64,000 nucleotides of DNA from Candidatus Methylophosphatis haderslevensis (GCA_016711925.1 JADJSA010000001.1:496001-560000), one strand, 5' to 3'; counted from the first letter of the stretch, positions 38,301-49,422 are shown. Notes: generated by a model not told the origin, from the letters alone. Made by a program: numbers and translations.

Positions 38301-39371
38301 CTCGGGTTTGCCGTAGTCCTGCTCCCACGGCTGCTCGAAGCCGGGAATTTTCAGGTTCGAGACCGAGAAGCCGGCCAGCCCGGCCTTGGGCCTGGAGCCG
38401 CGGCCGGTGGCGCCTTCGTCGCGGATCTCGCCGCCCGAGCCGGTGGCCGCACCCGGAAACGGCGAAATCGCCGTCGGGTGGTTGTGCGTCTCGACCTTGG
38501 CCAGGACGTGGGTCAATTCCTCGCGGAAGCCGTAACCGCCATCGGCACCCGGATAAAAGCGCGGCACCGTCGCGCCTTCGATGATGGCCGCATTGTCCGA
38601 ATAGGCCACCACGGTTCCCTGCGGGTTGGCCTGGTGCGTCTGGCGGATCATGCCGAACAGCGTGTGCGGCTGCGCCACGCCGTCGATCACCCACGAGGCG
38701 TTGAAGATCTTGTGCCGGCAGTGCTCGGAGTTGGCCTGCGCGAACATCATCAGCTCGACATCGGTCGGATTGCGGCCGAGCCTGCCGAAGTTGTCGATCA
38801 GGTAGTCGATCTCGTCATCCGACAGCGCGAGGCCGAGTTCGCCATTGGCGGCGACCAGGGCGGCGCGGCCCTTGCCCAGCACGTCAACCGTGGTCAGCGG
38901 CCGGGGCTCGTAGTGGTGGAACAACGCGTCGCCATCGTCGATGGTCTCGAGCACCGACTCGGTCATGCGGTCGTGGATCAGCGGCAGCACCGCGTCGCGC
39001 GATTTCGCGTCGAGTCCGCCGCGCAAGTCGAAATGCCAGGCGATGCCGCGCTCGATGCGCAGCACCTTGGCGAAACCGCAGTTGCGGGCGATGTCGGTCG
39101 CCTTGGACGACCAGGGCGAAATCGTGCCCAGCCGCGGCGTCACCAGCAGCAGCGCGCCGGCCGGCGCCGCGCCCGCCGGCTTTGCGCCGAGCAGATCGAC
39201 CAGCCGTTCACTCGCGTCGCCATCGAGCGCGCTGCGCAGTTCGACGAAATACCAGAACTCCGCAAGCAGCGATTTCAGTTTCGGCAGTTCGGACTTGATG
39301 CTTTCGGTGAGACGCGCGAGACGGGTCGCCGAGAGGGCGGGCGCGCCGCGCAGCTTGAGGATTTCGAACAT
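35397..39371 (-). CDS. purL: Phosphoribosylformylglycinamidine synthase
   Basis: A 1324-residue, single-chain (proteobacterial type) PurL of de novo purine synthesis. It has the N-terminal PurS-like domain, the two AIR-synthase halves ([19 protein letters not shown] block, [24 protein letters not shown]) and a C-terminal glutamine amidotransferase domain with nucleophile in GVCNGCQMM. The length matches the family. ATG 39371 (MFEILKLRG) is the conserved start. The large open frame antisense to it is a GC artefact. Confidence 0.97.
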   Translation of the reverse strand: MFEILKLRGAPALSATRLARLTESIKSELPKLKSLLAEFWYFVELRSALDGDASERLVDLLGAKPAGAAPAGALLLVTPRLGTISPWSSKATDIARNCGFAKVLRIERGIAWHFDLRGGLDAKSRDAVLPLIHDRMTESVLETIDDGDALFHHYEPRPLTTVDVLGKGRAALVAANGELGLALSDDEIDYLIDNFGRLGRNPTDVELMMFAQANSEHCRHKIFNASWVIDGVAQPHTLFGMIRQTHQANPQGTVVAYSDNAAIIEGATVPRFYPGADGGYGFREELTHVLAKVETHNHPTAISPFPGAATGSGGEIRDEGATGRGSRPKAGLAGFSVSNLKIPGFEQPWEQDYGKPERIASALDIMIEGPIGAAAFNNEFGRPNLAGYFRTFEQAVQGEVRGYHKPIMIAGGLGSIQAQQSHKIRFGDGTLLITLGGPGMLIGLGGGAASSMTTGTNTADLDFASVQRGNPEIQRRAQEVIDRCWQIGSPRGDGLKAGDGNPILAIHDVGAGGLSNALPELAHDAGCGAKFDLRAVQIEEPGMSPREIWSNEAQERYVLAIPPSRLAEFRAICERERCPFAVVGQATEDGELVVADPHFGNYAVDMPMEVLLGKPPRMERKVSTRAIYLPPFDTTDIELAEACQRVLRMPSVASKNFLITIGDRTVGGLTARDQMIGPWQVPVADVAVTCMSYQGYRGEAFAMGERTPLACLSGPASARMAIGEALTNLAAADLSGLDRVKLSANWMAAAGHRGEDAQLYETVKAVGLEFCPQLGVAIPVGKDSLSMKTAWQEDGARKQVVAPLSLIVTAFATVDDVRRTLTPQLVLEDGVETELMLIDLGEGNQRLGGSALAQAWNSVGEFAPDIAPALLKRFFDAIGQLRRDGLLLAYHDRGDGGLFATICEMAFASHCGISLMIDTVCYDPKMNDVDGLDRRPDSLKGRFNDRIFASLFNEELGAVIQIRRDDRARVSATLRAAGLGHCLHSIGHPNTHDEVRVWRNAKLVYGAKRSLLWQTWSETSHRIARLRDDAASCDEEFAALADAADPGPSPRLSFDPEQDVAAPFINAGARPKIAILREQGVNGQVEMAAAFVRAGFAAHDVHMSDLQQGRRRLADFHGFAACGGFSYGDVLGAGQGWAKSILFNDDLRGQFEQFFARPDTFALGVCNGCQMMANLSSIIPGAECWPAFQRNRSEQFEARFVTVELPPNPSLFFADMAGSRIPVVVSHGEGRAVFAGVDAQDNALVAMRYVDNAGKVATTYPANPNGSPAGIAGVTTADGRFTIMMPHPERVFRSVQMSWAPAAWRAQDMSPWFRMFANARRWLA

Positions 39372-39480
39372 CGCGGTACGGGCGGTGAAAAGCCTGATCA
39401 GGCAAAGGCGGATTATACCCTGCCGCCCGCCGCGTCCCGCCGGCGGGCGGCGCGCCAAAACCGGCCGATCGCCCCAAAGT

Positions 39481-39536
39481 CCGCATGGATAGGCGCTCGG
39501 CGGGCACCGATGCCCGCCGAGCGCCTATCCATGCGG
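39481..39536. repeat. Perfect 26-bp palindrome, dispersed repeat copy 3
   Basis: Arm 39481-39506 (CCGCATGGATAGGCGCTCGG followed by CGGGCA), loop CCGA, and an exactly complementary arm 39511-39536. It lies upstream of both purL and the rightward MoaD-like gene, in a divergent intergenic gap. It is the cleanest copy of the repeat family and shows both conserved ends. Confidence 0.95.
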
Positions 39537-39607
39537 GTTCCAGCCATGCTGGCTTGGGCAACTGCGTACCGGTTCATTTTTTTCCCGGACAGTTGCATCA
39601 TTGCCCC

Positions 39608-39877
39608 ATGGCACGCCTCGTCTTCACCCAGCAGTTGCGCCGCTTCACGCTCACGCCGGAGATCGACTCGCCCGCGGCAACCCTGCGCGAGGCGCTCGAC
39701 AGCGCGTTTGCGGCGAACCCGCAGTTGCGCGGCTACGTGCTCGACGAGCAGGGACATTTGCGCCGCCACGTCACCATATTCATCGACGGTCTGCGCCTGC
39801 GCGACCGCGAGCGCCTCGACGACGCCCTCTCGCCGACCAGCGAAATCTACGTGATGCAGGCTTTGACAGGAGGCTGA
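39608..39877 (+). CDS. MoaD/ThiS-like ubiquitin-fold protein
   Basis: An 89-residue beta-grasp protein ending in the diglycine tail (MQALTGG). ATG 39608 begins MARLVFTQQLRRF. The fold pattern (TLREALDSAF, RRHVTIFIDG, IYVMQALTGG) suits a sulfur carrier activated as a thiocarboxylate, or a small protein modifier. It is not next to moaE, thiG or an E1-like enzyme. It lies one base before a beta-propeller gene, so the pair probably work together. Confidence 0.82.
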   Translation: MARLVFTQQLRRFTLTPEIDSPAATLREALDSAFAANPQLRGYVLDEQGHLRRHVTIFIDGLRLRDRERLDDALSPTSEIYVMQALTGG

Positions 39878-39878
39878 G

Positions 39879-40961
39879 ATGACCGACCGCGCCTGGGTGG
39901 CAACGCGCAAGGGCTTGTTCGAACTGGTGGCCAACGGGACCGGCTGGCGCCTCGGTCGCGCCAGCTTTCTCGGCGAGCCGGTCAGCATGGTGCTGCCCGG
40001 CGCGGCAGACCGGCCGATGCTCGCCGCCCTGAATCTCGGGCATTTCGGCGTCAAGTGCCATGCGTCCGACGACGGCGGCACAAGCTGGCGCGAAGTGGCC
40101 ACCCCGGCTTACCCGGAACAGCCCAGGGATGTCGAAGGCGACGTGCCGTGGAAGCTGGTGCAGATCTGGTCGCTCGCCGGCAGCGGCGGCACCATCTGGG
40201 CCGGCACCCTGCCCGGCGGGCTGTTCCGCTCGACCGATGGCGGCGCGAGCTGGCAACTGGTCGAATCCCTGTGGCGCCGGCCCGAGCGGCGCGAGTGGTT
40301 CGGCGGCGGCTACGACGTGCCCGGCATCCACTCGATCTGCCTCGATCCGCGCGATGCGGATCGCATGGTGATCGGCGTCAGTTGCGGCGGCGCCTGGCGC
40401 ACCGCGGACGGCGGCGCGACCTGGGAACTTGCCGCCGAGGGCATGCTCGCCGACTATTTGCCGCCCGAGCAGGCGAGCTACCAGAATACCCAGGATGCGC
40501 ACCGGATCGAGCGCTGCGCCGGCGCGCCGGACGTGCTGTGGTGCCAGCATCATTGCGGCATCTGGCGCTCGACCGACAACGGCACGCTGTGGCACCGCAT
40601 TCACGCGCCGCTGTCGAGCTTCGGCTTTGCCGTGGCGGTGCATCCGCAGGATCCGCAGACGGCGTGGTTCGCGCCGGCCATCGCCGACCAGTGCCGGGTG
40701 CCCGTCGCCGCCGCGCTGGCCATCAACCGCACGCACGATGGCGGACAAACCTTCGAGACGCTGCGCGCCGGCCTGCCGCAGACCGACTGCTACGACCTCG
40801 TGTATCGCCACTGCCTGCAGGTCGGCGGCGACGGCCGCACGCTGCTGATGGGCAGCACCACCGGCAATCTGTGGGCGAGCCGCGACGCCGGCGAATCCTG
40901 GAACTGCCTGAGCACCACGCTGCCGCCGATACTGGCGATCCGCTTCGACGGCGGCACTTGA
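39879..40961 (+). CDS. BNR/Asp-box beta-propeller protein (sialidase-like)
   Basis: A 360-residue cytoplasmic-looking protein (no signal peptide) with about six Asp-box motifs: SDDGGTSW, STDGGASW, TADGGATW, STDNGTLW, THDGGQTF and SRDAGESW. They predict a six-bladed propeller. Sialidase catalytic arginines and the tyrosine/glutamate pair cannot be confirmed, so an enzymatic role is uncertain. It begins one base after the MoaD-like gene, and this pairing recurs in bacteria; the joint function is unknown. Confidence 0.8.
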   Translation: MTDRAWVATRKGLFELVANGTGWRLGRASFLGEPVSMVLPGAADRPMLAALNLGHFGVKCHASDDGGTSWREVATPAYPEQPRDVEGDVPWKLVQIWSLAGSGGTIWAGTLPGGLFRSTDGGASWQLVESLWRRPERREWFGGGYDVPGIHSICLDPRDADRMVIGVSCGGAWRTADGGATWELAAEGMLADYLPPEQASYQNTQDAHRIERCAGAPDVLWCQHHCGIWRSTDNGTLWHRIHAPLSSFGFAVAVHPQDPQTAWFAPAIADQCRVPVAAALAINRTHDGGQTFETLRAGLPQTDCYDLVYRHCLQVGGDGRTLLMGSTTGNLWASRDAGESWNCLSTTLPPILAIRFDGGT

Positions 40962-41034
40962 ATCCTGCGCGCGCGGACCGCATATCGCACACCGGACGAC
41001 AGTGTCCGACTGTTGCCGACTGCCGGAGACTCGC

Positions 41035-41892
41035 ATGTCCGCCTTTTCCTGCGACGTCAGCGTCGAGGATTTTGAACACAAGGTAATCGAGCCGTCGCGC
41101 CGTGTGCCGGTGCTGGTCGACTTCTGGGCGCCCTGGTGCGCGCCATGCCGCGCGCTCAAGCCGATTCTGGAGAAGCTGGCCGACGAATACCAGGGCCGCT
41201 TCCTGCTCGCCAAGCTGAACTCGGACGAGAATCCGGCGCTCTCGGCGCGCTACGGCGTGCGCAGCATTCCGGCGGTGAAAGCCTTCGTCAATGGCGAACT
41301 GGTGGATGAATTTTTGGGCGCGCTGCCGGAGGGCCGGGTGCGCGAATTCATCGATTCGCTGGTGCCCTCGCTGGCCGAGCCGCTGCGCCGCGAGGCCGAC
41401 GCTGCGCGCGGCCGCGGCGAGCCCGAGGCGGCGCGCCGTCTGCTCGAGCAGGCCGTCGCGCTCGACCCGAAGCATGAAGCCGCGCGGCTCGATCTGGCCG
41501 GCTTGCTGATCGATGACGGCCGGTTCGAGCAGGCGAACACGCTGCTCGATCAAGCCGGCGACCGCGCACGCGACGGAGCGCGGGTCAGCGCGCTGCGGGC
41601 GCGCCTCGGCCTGTTGCAGAACGCGCCGCCGGCCAGCGACGCCGCGCACTGGGAAACCCGGCTCGCCGCCAACGCCGACGACAACGAAGCCCGTCTCGCG
41701 CTGGCCAACCTGCTCGCGGCGCGCCAGGACTATGCCGGCGCGCTGGCGCACCTGATGCAACTGGTGCGCCGCGAGCGCCGCTCTGCCGACGACGCCGGGC
41801 GGCGCACGATGATCCAGATCTTCGACCTGCTCGGCTCGGACCACGATCTGGTGCGCCGCTACCGCCGCGAACTGGCCGCCGCGCTGAACTGA
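41035..41892 (+). CDS. cnoX: Thioredoxin-TPR co-chaperone (CnoX/YbbN family)
   Basis: A 285-residue protein. Residues 1-110 are a thioredoxin domain with an intact WAPWCAPCR site (C35, C38), unlike E. coli CnoX, which has SxxC. Residues 115-285 are TPR repeats (AARGRGEPEAARRLLEQAVA, NEARLALANLLAARQDYAGA). Relatives protect substrates from oxidation and pass them to GroEL or DnaK. With two cysteines this one may also be a true oxidoreductase. Confidence 0.9.
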   Translation: MSAFSCDVSVEDFEHKVIEPSRRVPVLVDFWAPWCAPCRALKPILEKLADEYQGRFLLAKLNSDENPALSARYGVRSIPAVKAFVNGELVDEFLGALPEGRVREFIDSLVPSLAEPLRREADAARGRGEPEAARRLLEQAVALDPKHEAARLDLAGLLIDDGRFEQANTLLDQAGDRARDGARVSALRARLGLLQNAPPASDAAHWETRLAANADDNEARLALANLLAARQDYAGALAHLMQLVRRERRSADDAGRRTMIQIFDLLGSDHDLVRRYRRELAAALN

Positions 41893-41916
41893 ATCGCGCG
41901 CCTCCGCTGGTCCGCA

Positions 41917-42030
41917 AGCCGCATGGATTGGCGCGTTTCAAGGTGACCGGCCTGGAAGCCGCATCCCTGCTTGCTTCCAGCCTTGCCTGCCCGCAGAACC
42001 AGCATCCATGCGGCTTGCAGGCCGGTGCCG
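41917..42030. repeat. Dispersed intergenic repeat, copy 4
   Basis: Between convergent genes. Opening arm GCCGCATGGATTGGCGCG (41918-41935) and closing arm CAGCATCCATGCGGCTTGC (about 42000-42018), with TTGCCTGCCCGCAGAACCAGC in between. Related to copies 1 and 6. Confidence 0.7.
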
Positions 42031-42042
42031 CCGAAGCTGCAA

Positions 42043-42624
42043 TCAGGGCAAATTGCCGCCGCGCAGTTCGTCGAGCAGCAGCAGGTCGGCAAGGTCTCGG
42101 CCGTTGACGCGCACCACGGCAATCGCGTTGCCGCCCTCATCGAGCGCCTTTTCGGCCAGCGTCACCTCGCCGCTGTCGAGCGCTTTCTGCAGGCGCTGCT
42201 TGGCCAGTTCGGAGCCTTCCGGCCCGGCGCTGGGCGCGCCGCGAACACGAATCTTCTCGCCGTTCAGGTAGAACGACTGGCCGTCGGCGGCGTAGGCGCG
42301 CGACGGGATGTTGCGCGGCGTGACCGTGTCCGTCCTCACCGGCGTGGCCGCGCCCTCGCCCTGCACCATCGGCGGCGGCGGCGGCGCGTAGTGCCGGGCG
42401 CAACCGCGCTTGCCGCCTTTCTTGCGGCCAGGCTTGCAGGCCGCCTTGGTCGCGCCGCCCGCCTTGCCACGCACCACCGATCGACCACGCGATGCGGACT
42501 TGCCCTTGGCGCTTACGCCGGACTTGGCCGACGCCCTGGCCGACGACTTGCCGCGGGCTGCCGCGTCGAGCGACGGCAGCGCGAAAAGCAAGGCCAGCAA
42601 AATGGGCAACCAGCGGATTTTCAT
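42043..42624 (-). CDS. Secreted SNase-like domain protein
   Basis: A 193-residue protein with a signal peptide (MKIRWLPILLALLFALPSLDAAARG). A Ser/Gly/Lys/Arg-rich basic linker of about 60 residues follows, then a domain resembling staphylococcal nuclease: DGQSFYLNGEKIRVRGAPS, LAKQRLQKALDSGEVTLAEK and VVRVNGRDLADLLLLDEL. The catalytic Asp/Arg/Glu set of true nucleases is incomplete (APSAGPEG in place of IDAPE), so activity is doubtful. The basic linker could bind DNA or polyanions. Confidence 0.7.
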   Translation of the reverse strand: MKIRWLPILLALLFALPSLDAAARGKSSARASAKSGVSAKGKSASRGRSVVRGKAGGATKAACKPGRKKGGKRGCARHYAPPPPPMVQGEGAATPVRTDTVTPRNIPSRAYAADGQSFYLNGEKIRVRGAPSAGPEGSELAKQRLQKALDSGEVTLAEKALDEGGNAIAVVRVNGRDLADLLLLDELRGGNLP

Positions 42625-42833
42625 GTTCGTACCCGTCTCTGTTTCGCAACGCGCCAACGCCGCTGCACCAAACCCGCCGCACCAGATCCGCGGGGCGCGA
42701 ATTGTACCGCAGCCGCCGTCATAGCCATGCCGCGGACACGCCGCGCGGCGCGTCAGGCGGCGGCGACACTTGCCTCGCGCGGCGAGATTCGCCATAGTGC
42801 GCGGTCATTTTAGCCCCAGCCGTCCGACAACCG

Positions 42834-45155
<2,322 letters not shown>

Positions 45156-45200
45156 TTGCGCGTCGGCTACAATTCCGCGATTGTCCGCGGACTCGCCCGA

Positions 45201-45551
45201 ATGACCAAAATCTACGGAATCCGGAACTGCGACACGATGAAGAAGGCCTTCGCTTGGCTCGACGAGCAGGGCATCGCCTACGCGTTCCACGACTACAAGA
45301 AGTCGGGCATCGATTCGGCGCGGCTGCATGGCTGGTCGAAGGCGCTCGGCTGGAAGACGCTGCTCAATACGCGTGGCACAACCTGGCGCAAGCTCTCCGC
45401 CGAAGAGCAGGATGTCACCACCCAGAGCAAGGCGGTGCAGTTGATGGTGACCTACCCGAGCCTGATTCGCCGGCCGGTCGTCGAAACCGCCAGCGGACAG
45501 CTGCTGGTCGGCTTCGAGCCCGCCGCCTGGTCGAGCTTCATCAAGCAATGA
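45201..45551 (+). CDS. ArsC/Spx-like thioredoxin-fold protein (YffB family)
   Basis: A 116-residue protein (MTKIYGIRNCDTMKKAF) with one conserved cysteine, C10, in the arsenate-reductase-like loop, and RTGTTWRKL-type blocks (NTRGTTWRKLS). Relatives are glutathione-dependent thiol reductases of unclear substrate. It overlaps hslO by four bases. Confidence 0.88.
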   Translation: MTKIYGIRNCDTMKKAFAWLDEQGIAYAFHDYKKSGIDSARLHGWSKALGWKTLLNTRGTTWRKLSAEEQDVTTQSKAVQLMVTYPSLIRRPVVETASGQLLVGFEPAAWSSFIKQ

Positions 45552-46426
45552 GCATGACCGACGCTGCCGGCGATTTCGTCCAGCGCTTCCTCTTTGAAGA
45601 TCTGGACATCAGCGGCGTCGTGGTTTGCCTGCGCGAATCCTGGCAGCGCATGCACGCCCGGCGCAACTACCGGACGAACATCCGCGATCTGCTCGGCGAA
45701 CTGGCCGCCGTGACGGCGCTGATCGGCAGCAATCTCAAGCGACCGGGCAAGATTTCGGTGCAATTGCGCGGCAACGGACCGCTCTCGCTGCTGCTGGTCG
45801 AATGCACGGAATCGCTGCGCCTGCGCGGCATGGCGCGCGCAGGGGAGCGAACCACCGCGCAACGGCTGATCGAACTGTTCGGCGACGGACAGCTTGCCCT
45901 CAACATGCGCGGAGACGGCGCCGGCGGCACTTACCAGAGCATCGTTCCGCTGGACGGCGAAAGCGTTTCCGAAGTCTTCGAGCACTATCTGTCGCAATCG
46001 GTGCAGCAGCCCGCTAGTCTGATGCTGGCGGCAGACGACTCGCATGCGGTGGGGCTTCTGCTGCAGAAACTGCCCGGCGCCGATCGATGCGATGCCGATG
46101 GCTGGGCGCGTATCACCCAGCTCGCCGCGACGGTGACGCTACGCGAAATCGCCGGCCTGCCGCCGCTGCGCCTGCTGCCGCGATTGTTTCCCGGCGAAAC
46201 GCTGCGGCTGTTCGACGCCCGCCCGGTGCGTTTTCACTGCCCGCTGGACTGGGACAAGGTGCGCCGCGTGCTGCGTTCGCTTGGCCGCGAGGAAGTGGAT
46301 TCGATCCTGCGCGAAAACGGCGAGGTCGTGATTCACGACGAGGTCTGCAACCACGCCTACCGTTTCGACGCGGCCGAAGTCGCCGCGCTGTTCCCGGCGC
46401 TCGAACCGCCGCCGACGCTGCACTGA
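45548..46426 (+). CDS. hslO: Hsp33-family chaperone with incomplete zinc redox switch
   Basis: A 292-residue holdase chaperone. The N-terminal domain is typical (RNYRTNIRDLLGELAAVTAL, GTYQSIVPLDGESVSEVFEHYLSQSVQQP). Canonical Hsp33 ends in CxC and CxxC, which bind zinc and sense peroxide. Here the first motif is C231-P-L and the second D-E-V-C267, so only one cysteine of each pair remains. Zinc binding and the classical two-disulfide switch should be lost; a single C231-C267 disulfide is still possible. It starts inside the stop of the ArsC-like gene (ATGA). The gene is otherwise intact. Confidence 0.9.
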   Translation: MSMTDAAGDFVQRFLFEDLDISGVVVCLRESWQRMHARRNYRTNIRDLLGELAAVTALIGSNLKRPGKISVQLRGNGPLSLLLVECTESLRLRGMARAGERTTAQRLIELFGDGQLALNMRGDGAGGTYQSIVPLDGESVSEVFEHYLSQSVQQPASLMLAADDSHAVGLLLQKLPGADRCDADGWARITQLAATVTLREIAGLPPLRLLPRLFPGETLRLFDARPVRFHCPLDWDKVRRVLRSLGREEVDSILRENGEVVIHDEVCNHAYRFDAAEVAALFPALEPPPTLH

Positions 46427-46430
46427 ACGG

Positions 46431-47129
46431 TCAGCCGCGCTCCAGCGACGCGGCGTCGCTGACCGACTTGCGCACCTTGGGATTGCCGTAGTAGGTCAGA
46501 TCGGCACTGCCGCTGACCTCGGCCTCCAGACTGTCGCGCACCTTGACGCTCGCGTTGGCCGAACCGGACGCGGCCACGCGGGCCGACACGCTGTCGAGCG
46601 CCTCGCCGTGATAATCGGCAGAGCCCTTGATCTGCACGATCTGGCTGGCCGCCGTGCCGCCGAGCGTGGCGGTGGCGGAGCCGGCCAGGCGCAGTTTCAG
46701 CGTATCGACCGCCAGCCTGGGCGCCTTGAAGCCGGCGCTGCCGGACAATTCGATGTTCAGCGCCCCCGCCCGCAGCTTGTCCACATGGATGTCGGCGCTG
46801 CCGTCGGCCTCGAGATGCTGCAGTTCGCGCAGGGTCAGATCGACGTGCAGCTTCTTCTCGGTCTTGATGCCGCCCGTGGTTTCGATGATCAGGGTGCGCT
46901 GTTCGACTCGCGTCACGATATTGGGCATCAGGCGCGGCTCGGCGGTGACGAACAACTGTTCGCGCGCACCTTGCGAGATCGACACGTCGATCACCCCATG
47001 CACGACAACGCGATCGAACCCGCCGACGGCGCGCTCCTGGCGCACCACGTCGGCGGCATCAGCCGGGCGGGTCACGATCTTCCCGGCGGCCAATGCCAGG
47101 CACAATTGCAGCAGTCGGCGACGGTCCAT
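46431..47129 (-). CDS. Secreted GIN-domain (DUF2807) protein, putative adhesin
   Basis: A 232-residue protein with an N-terminal signal (LLQLCLALAAGKIVTRPADA) and one GIN domain, a beta-helix made of short repeats with GSA motifs (ADGSADIHV, LSGSAGFKA, LAGSATATL, IKGSADYHG, ASGSANASV, VSGSADLTYYG). Such proteins are described as putative auto-transporter adhesins, though no translocator domain is present. It is the last gene of the leftward amyloid-like cluster, ten bases after a small secreted protein. Confidence 0.83.
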   Translation of the reverse strand: MDRRRLLQLCLALAAGKIVTRPADAADVVRQERAVGGFDRVVVHGVIDVSISQGAREQLFVTAEPRLMPNIVTRVEQRTLIIETTGGIKTEKKLHVDLTLRELQHLEADGSADIHVDKLRAGALNIELSGSAGFKAPRLAVDTLKLRLAGSATATLGGTAASQIVQIKGSADYHGEALDSVSARVAASGSANASVKVRDSLEAEVSGSADLTYYGNPKVRKSVSDAASLERG

Positions 47130-47138
47130 CTTGATGTC

Positions 47139-47474
47139 CTATTTGATCAGGCACGAGGCGTTGTGCATATCCACCAGTTGCACGCTGCCGGCACGTCCCT
47201 CGAAGCGATGTCCGGCACCACCCAGCGAAGCCGGCACTTCGGACACCGGCTCCTCGAAAATCAAGCGGCCATACTGCCAGCAGCGCAGGCTCGGCCCCCG
47301 GTTCGTCGCTACCCGCTTGCCGGAGGGGCCGGGCCGGAAATCGTCGTTCAGCGGCACGACTTCCGCCTTCGCCGGCTTTGCCGCAGCGACCTGATTGACC
47401 GCGCCATCGCTGCTGACGCCGGCCGCTGCGGCCATGGCAAGCAGCGAGAGACCGATGGCGATTGTATATCTCAT
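47139..47474 (-). CDS. Small secreted protein of the amyloid-like cluster
   Basis: A 111-residue protein with a signal peptide (MRYTIAIGLSLLAMAAAAG). The mature part has two cysteines, in LRCWQYGRLIFEEP and HNASCLIK, that could form a disulfide. It carries no domain I recognise. It is 19 bases downstream of the CsgG-like lipoprotein gene and nine bases upstream of the GIN-domain gene. A periplasmic accessory role is plausible from context only. Confidence 0.7.
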   Translation of the reverse strand: MRYTIAIGLSLLAMAAAAGVSSDGAVNQVAAAKPAKAEVVPLNDDFRPGPSGKRVATNRGPSLRCWQYGRLIFEEPVSEVPASLGGAGHRFEGRAGSVQLVDMHNASCLIK

Positions 47475-47493
47475 TTCATGCTCCCCGATTCGT

Positions 47494-49047
47494 TCATTGC
47501 ACGCTGATCTTGAACTGCGCCTCGCCGATACCCTTGCCGGCGACCGAGGCAAACGCGGTACGAATCTGCTCGAGCGATGCGTTGCCGACCGGTTCGAAAT
47601 CCGGCGCCTTGAGCGGATCCGGCAACGCGTTGAGGGCTTCGGTGGGCGTGGCCAGACACATGATGGTTTCGTCCTTGCCCTTGTCGCTCGCGGCGATCTG
47701 GAAGCGCATGCCGCCCGGCAGTTGCAGCGGTTCCTTGGCGCTCACCATCGCATCGCGCGAGAAGCGATTCGGGAAGAAGCGCTGCACCTTGTTCTTGTCA
47801 TCGCGCAGATAGCAATAGACGTAGGCATCGCGACTTGGCTGAACGGTCAATCCGAATGCTTCGCCGCGGCGGAACTTGCCACCCGGCTTGTCGCTGCTGA
47901 TCGCCAGCTTGAGCGGTTCGGCCGGCGCGGGTTGCTGCGCCACCGTCTTGGCCTTGCGTGCATCCTGAATCTTGTTGTGATCGGCATTCAGGTAGTACGA
48001 GAACAGTTCGAGATTGAGCTTGGAATTGACCGGCAGTCCCGCCGCCTGACGGTATTCTGCGATCGCATTCGCGAGTTCGTCGTTGCTCTTGCCATCGACC
48101 GGGCCGGTGTAGAAGCCTCGAATGGTCATCTGGTACTGGAAGTAGGCGATCAGGTCGGCGGTGTCGGCGGTCATCTGGTAGAACCAGTCGGCGATTTCGT
48201 TTTTCACCAGATCGCTGTTGGCATCGGCGCCGAGGCAGGACCAGTACGGCGTGCGCGTCAGCTTGCCGAACAACTCGACCGAAGCCAGCTCGATCAGATT
48301 GCGCAAGGCCTGGGCGTTGCCTTCCGACTTGGCCAGCGAGGACGTGTAGTTGATGCCCAGCTTGCGGTAGGTTGCATCCGCGTCCAGGCCCTTGCCCGAC
48401 TTGTAAATCACTACGCTGTTGCTCGAGGTCACGCCAGGCACGACCGACAGATCTTCGGTGTCGAGCACCGTCAGATCAAGACCAAGGATGGTGGCCGCGC
48501 CGCCGGCCGCTCGGCCGTACGAGAACACCTCGCCGATCGAGATTCCACCGCCGGCTTCCTTCTTGGCGACGTTCTCGTCGTATTGCGAGATGGAACCCTT
48601 GATGTCGTATTGCGGGATCACCGAATAGGCGCCCTCTTTTTTGGCCGCCTGCAGGAAACCGATCAGGTTGCCCGAGTCCTGGCCATAGGCGATCAGGCGG
48701 ACCGCGCGGCTGCGTTTGGTCATCTCGGATACCGCCGAGATCAGCATGTCACGCGTGCCGGCACTGACCTTCTTGGTCTGGTCGGACAGATCCTCGACCA
48801 GCATCGACACGTCGCGCACACCGAACGAGATCATGTGATTGTCCATGCAGCGCAACGCATGGGAGAAATTGGTGATCGATCGGAACGGCGCCTGCTCCGG
48901 CCCGCGCTTGACCTCTTCGGCGGTCTGCAGCGTCTCTTCCTTGACCTGGCCGGCACAGCCACTCATTGCCAGTATCGCCAGCGCACAGGCGGCCAGACCG
49001 ACACGCGGGTCAGTCTTGCGCCGAGCAACATTGCGACCACAATTCAT
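47494..49047 (-). CDS. CsgG-like lipoprotein with peptidoglycan-binding and DUF4384 domains
   Basis: A 517-residue outer-membrane lipoprotein (lipobox AMSGC, C31). Residues about 50-285 resemble CsgG: YDIKGSISQYDENV, a Gly-rich GGGISIGEVFSYGRAAGG stretch, LGLDLTVLDTED and ALRNLIELASVELFGKL. In curli systems CsgG forms the export pore. Then comes a peptidoglycan-binding-like segment (IRGFYTGPVDGKSNDELANA, about 300-355) and a C-terminal DUF4384 domain (PSRDAYVYCYLRDDKNKVQ). The fusion of pore-like, wall-binding and DUF4384 parts differs from standard CsgG (about 277 residues). It is the natural exporter candidate for the repeat protein upstream. Confidence 0.8.
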   Translation of the reverse strand: MNCGRNVARRKTDPRVGLAACALAILAMSGCAGQVKEETLQTAEEVKRGPEQAPFRSITNFSHALRCMDNHMISFGVRDVSMLVEDLSDQTKKVSAGTRDMLISAVSEMTKRSRAVRLIAYGQDSGNLIGFLQAAKKEGAYSVIPQYDIKGSISQYDENVAKKEAGGGISIGEVFSYGRAAGGAATILGLDLTVLDTEDLSVVPGVTSSNSVVIYKSGKGLDADATYRKLGINYTSSLAKSEGNAQALRNLIELASVELFGKLTRTPYWSCLGADANSDLVKNEIADWFYQMTADTADLIAYFQYQMTIRGFYTGPVDGKSNDELANAIAEYRQAAGLPVNSKLNLELFSYYLNADHNKIQDARKAKTVAQQPAPAEPLKLAISSDKPGGKFRRGEAFGLTVQPSRDAYVYCYLRDDKNKVQRFFPNRFSRDAMVSAKEPLQLPGGMRFQIAASDKGKDETIMCLATPTEALNALPDPLKAPDFEPVGNASLEQIRTAFASVAGKGIGEAQFKISVQ

Positions 49048-49060
49048 GAAATCCCCCTGA

Positions 49061-49384
49061 TTATTTGCACTTGTTGCCGGATACGATGACGTCGCCCTTG
49101 ACGAACACCGCAATTTCCTTCGGCGCATTGCCTCGCGGCGCATTGACGCTGTTGCCGATATTCACCGCGCAGCTCGGCAGGCCGCTGCTCTTGCCGCCAC
49201 CGCCCTCGCCTTCGGCATCACGCTTGGCTTCCTGAACGTCCTGCTTGGCGCGGACCTTGCCCATCTTCGCCAGCAAGCGCGGGTCCATGTCGGTCGGCTC
49301 GGCGTCGGCTGCGGCAAAGCTCGCCGGCACGTGCCAGCACAGAATCGCCGCGCTCAGCAGCGCCATCGTCGTCTTTTGTTTCAT
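49061..49384 (-). CDS. Small secreted Cys-containing protein of the amyloid-like cluster
   Basis: A 107-residue protein with a signal peptide (LLSAAILCWHVPASFAAA). A charged helical segment with Lys/Glu/Asp follows, then a Gly-rich spacer, then CAVNIGNSVNAPRGNAPKEI and VKGDVIVSGNKC with two cysteines. The VNIGN segment echoes the (V)xIGNA unit of the amyloid-like protein, so it may be a nucleator or cap (CsgB/CsgF-like role is inference). It sits 13 bases before the lipoprotein gene. Confidence 0.7.
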   Translation of the reverse strand: MKQKTTMALLSAAILCWHVPASFAAADAEPTDMDPRLLAKMGKVRAKQDVQEAKRDAEGEGGGGKSSGLPSCAVNIGNSVNAPRGNAPKEIAVFVKGDVIVSGNKCK

Positions 49385-49422
49385 GACCTCGTCCTTGTGT
49401 CGAACCGGCTCCAATTTGTGGC

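Noticed and set aside
39481..39536. Intrinsic terminator
   Set aside because: The perfect stem has no T-tract, lies between divergent starts, and its ends recur at other intergenic sites, so it is better seen as a repeat element.
35511..39854. A 1447-codon open frame on the + strand
   Set aside because: It lies antisense to purL, encodes an Arg/His/Gln-rich chain with no family features, and is a known artefact of high-GC codon use.
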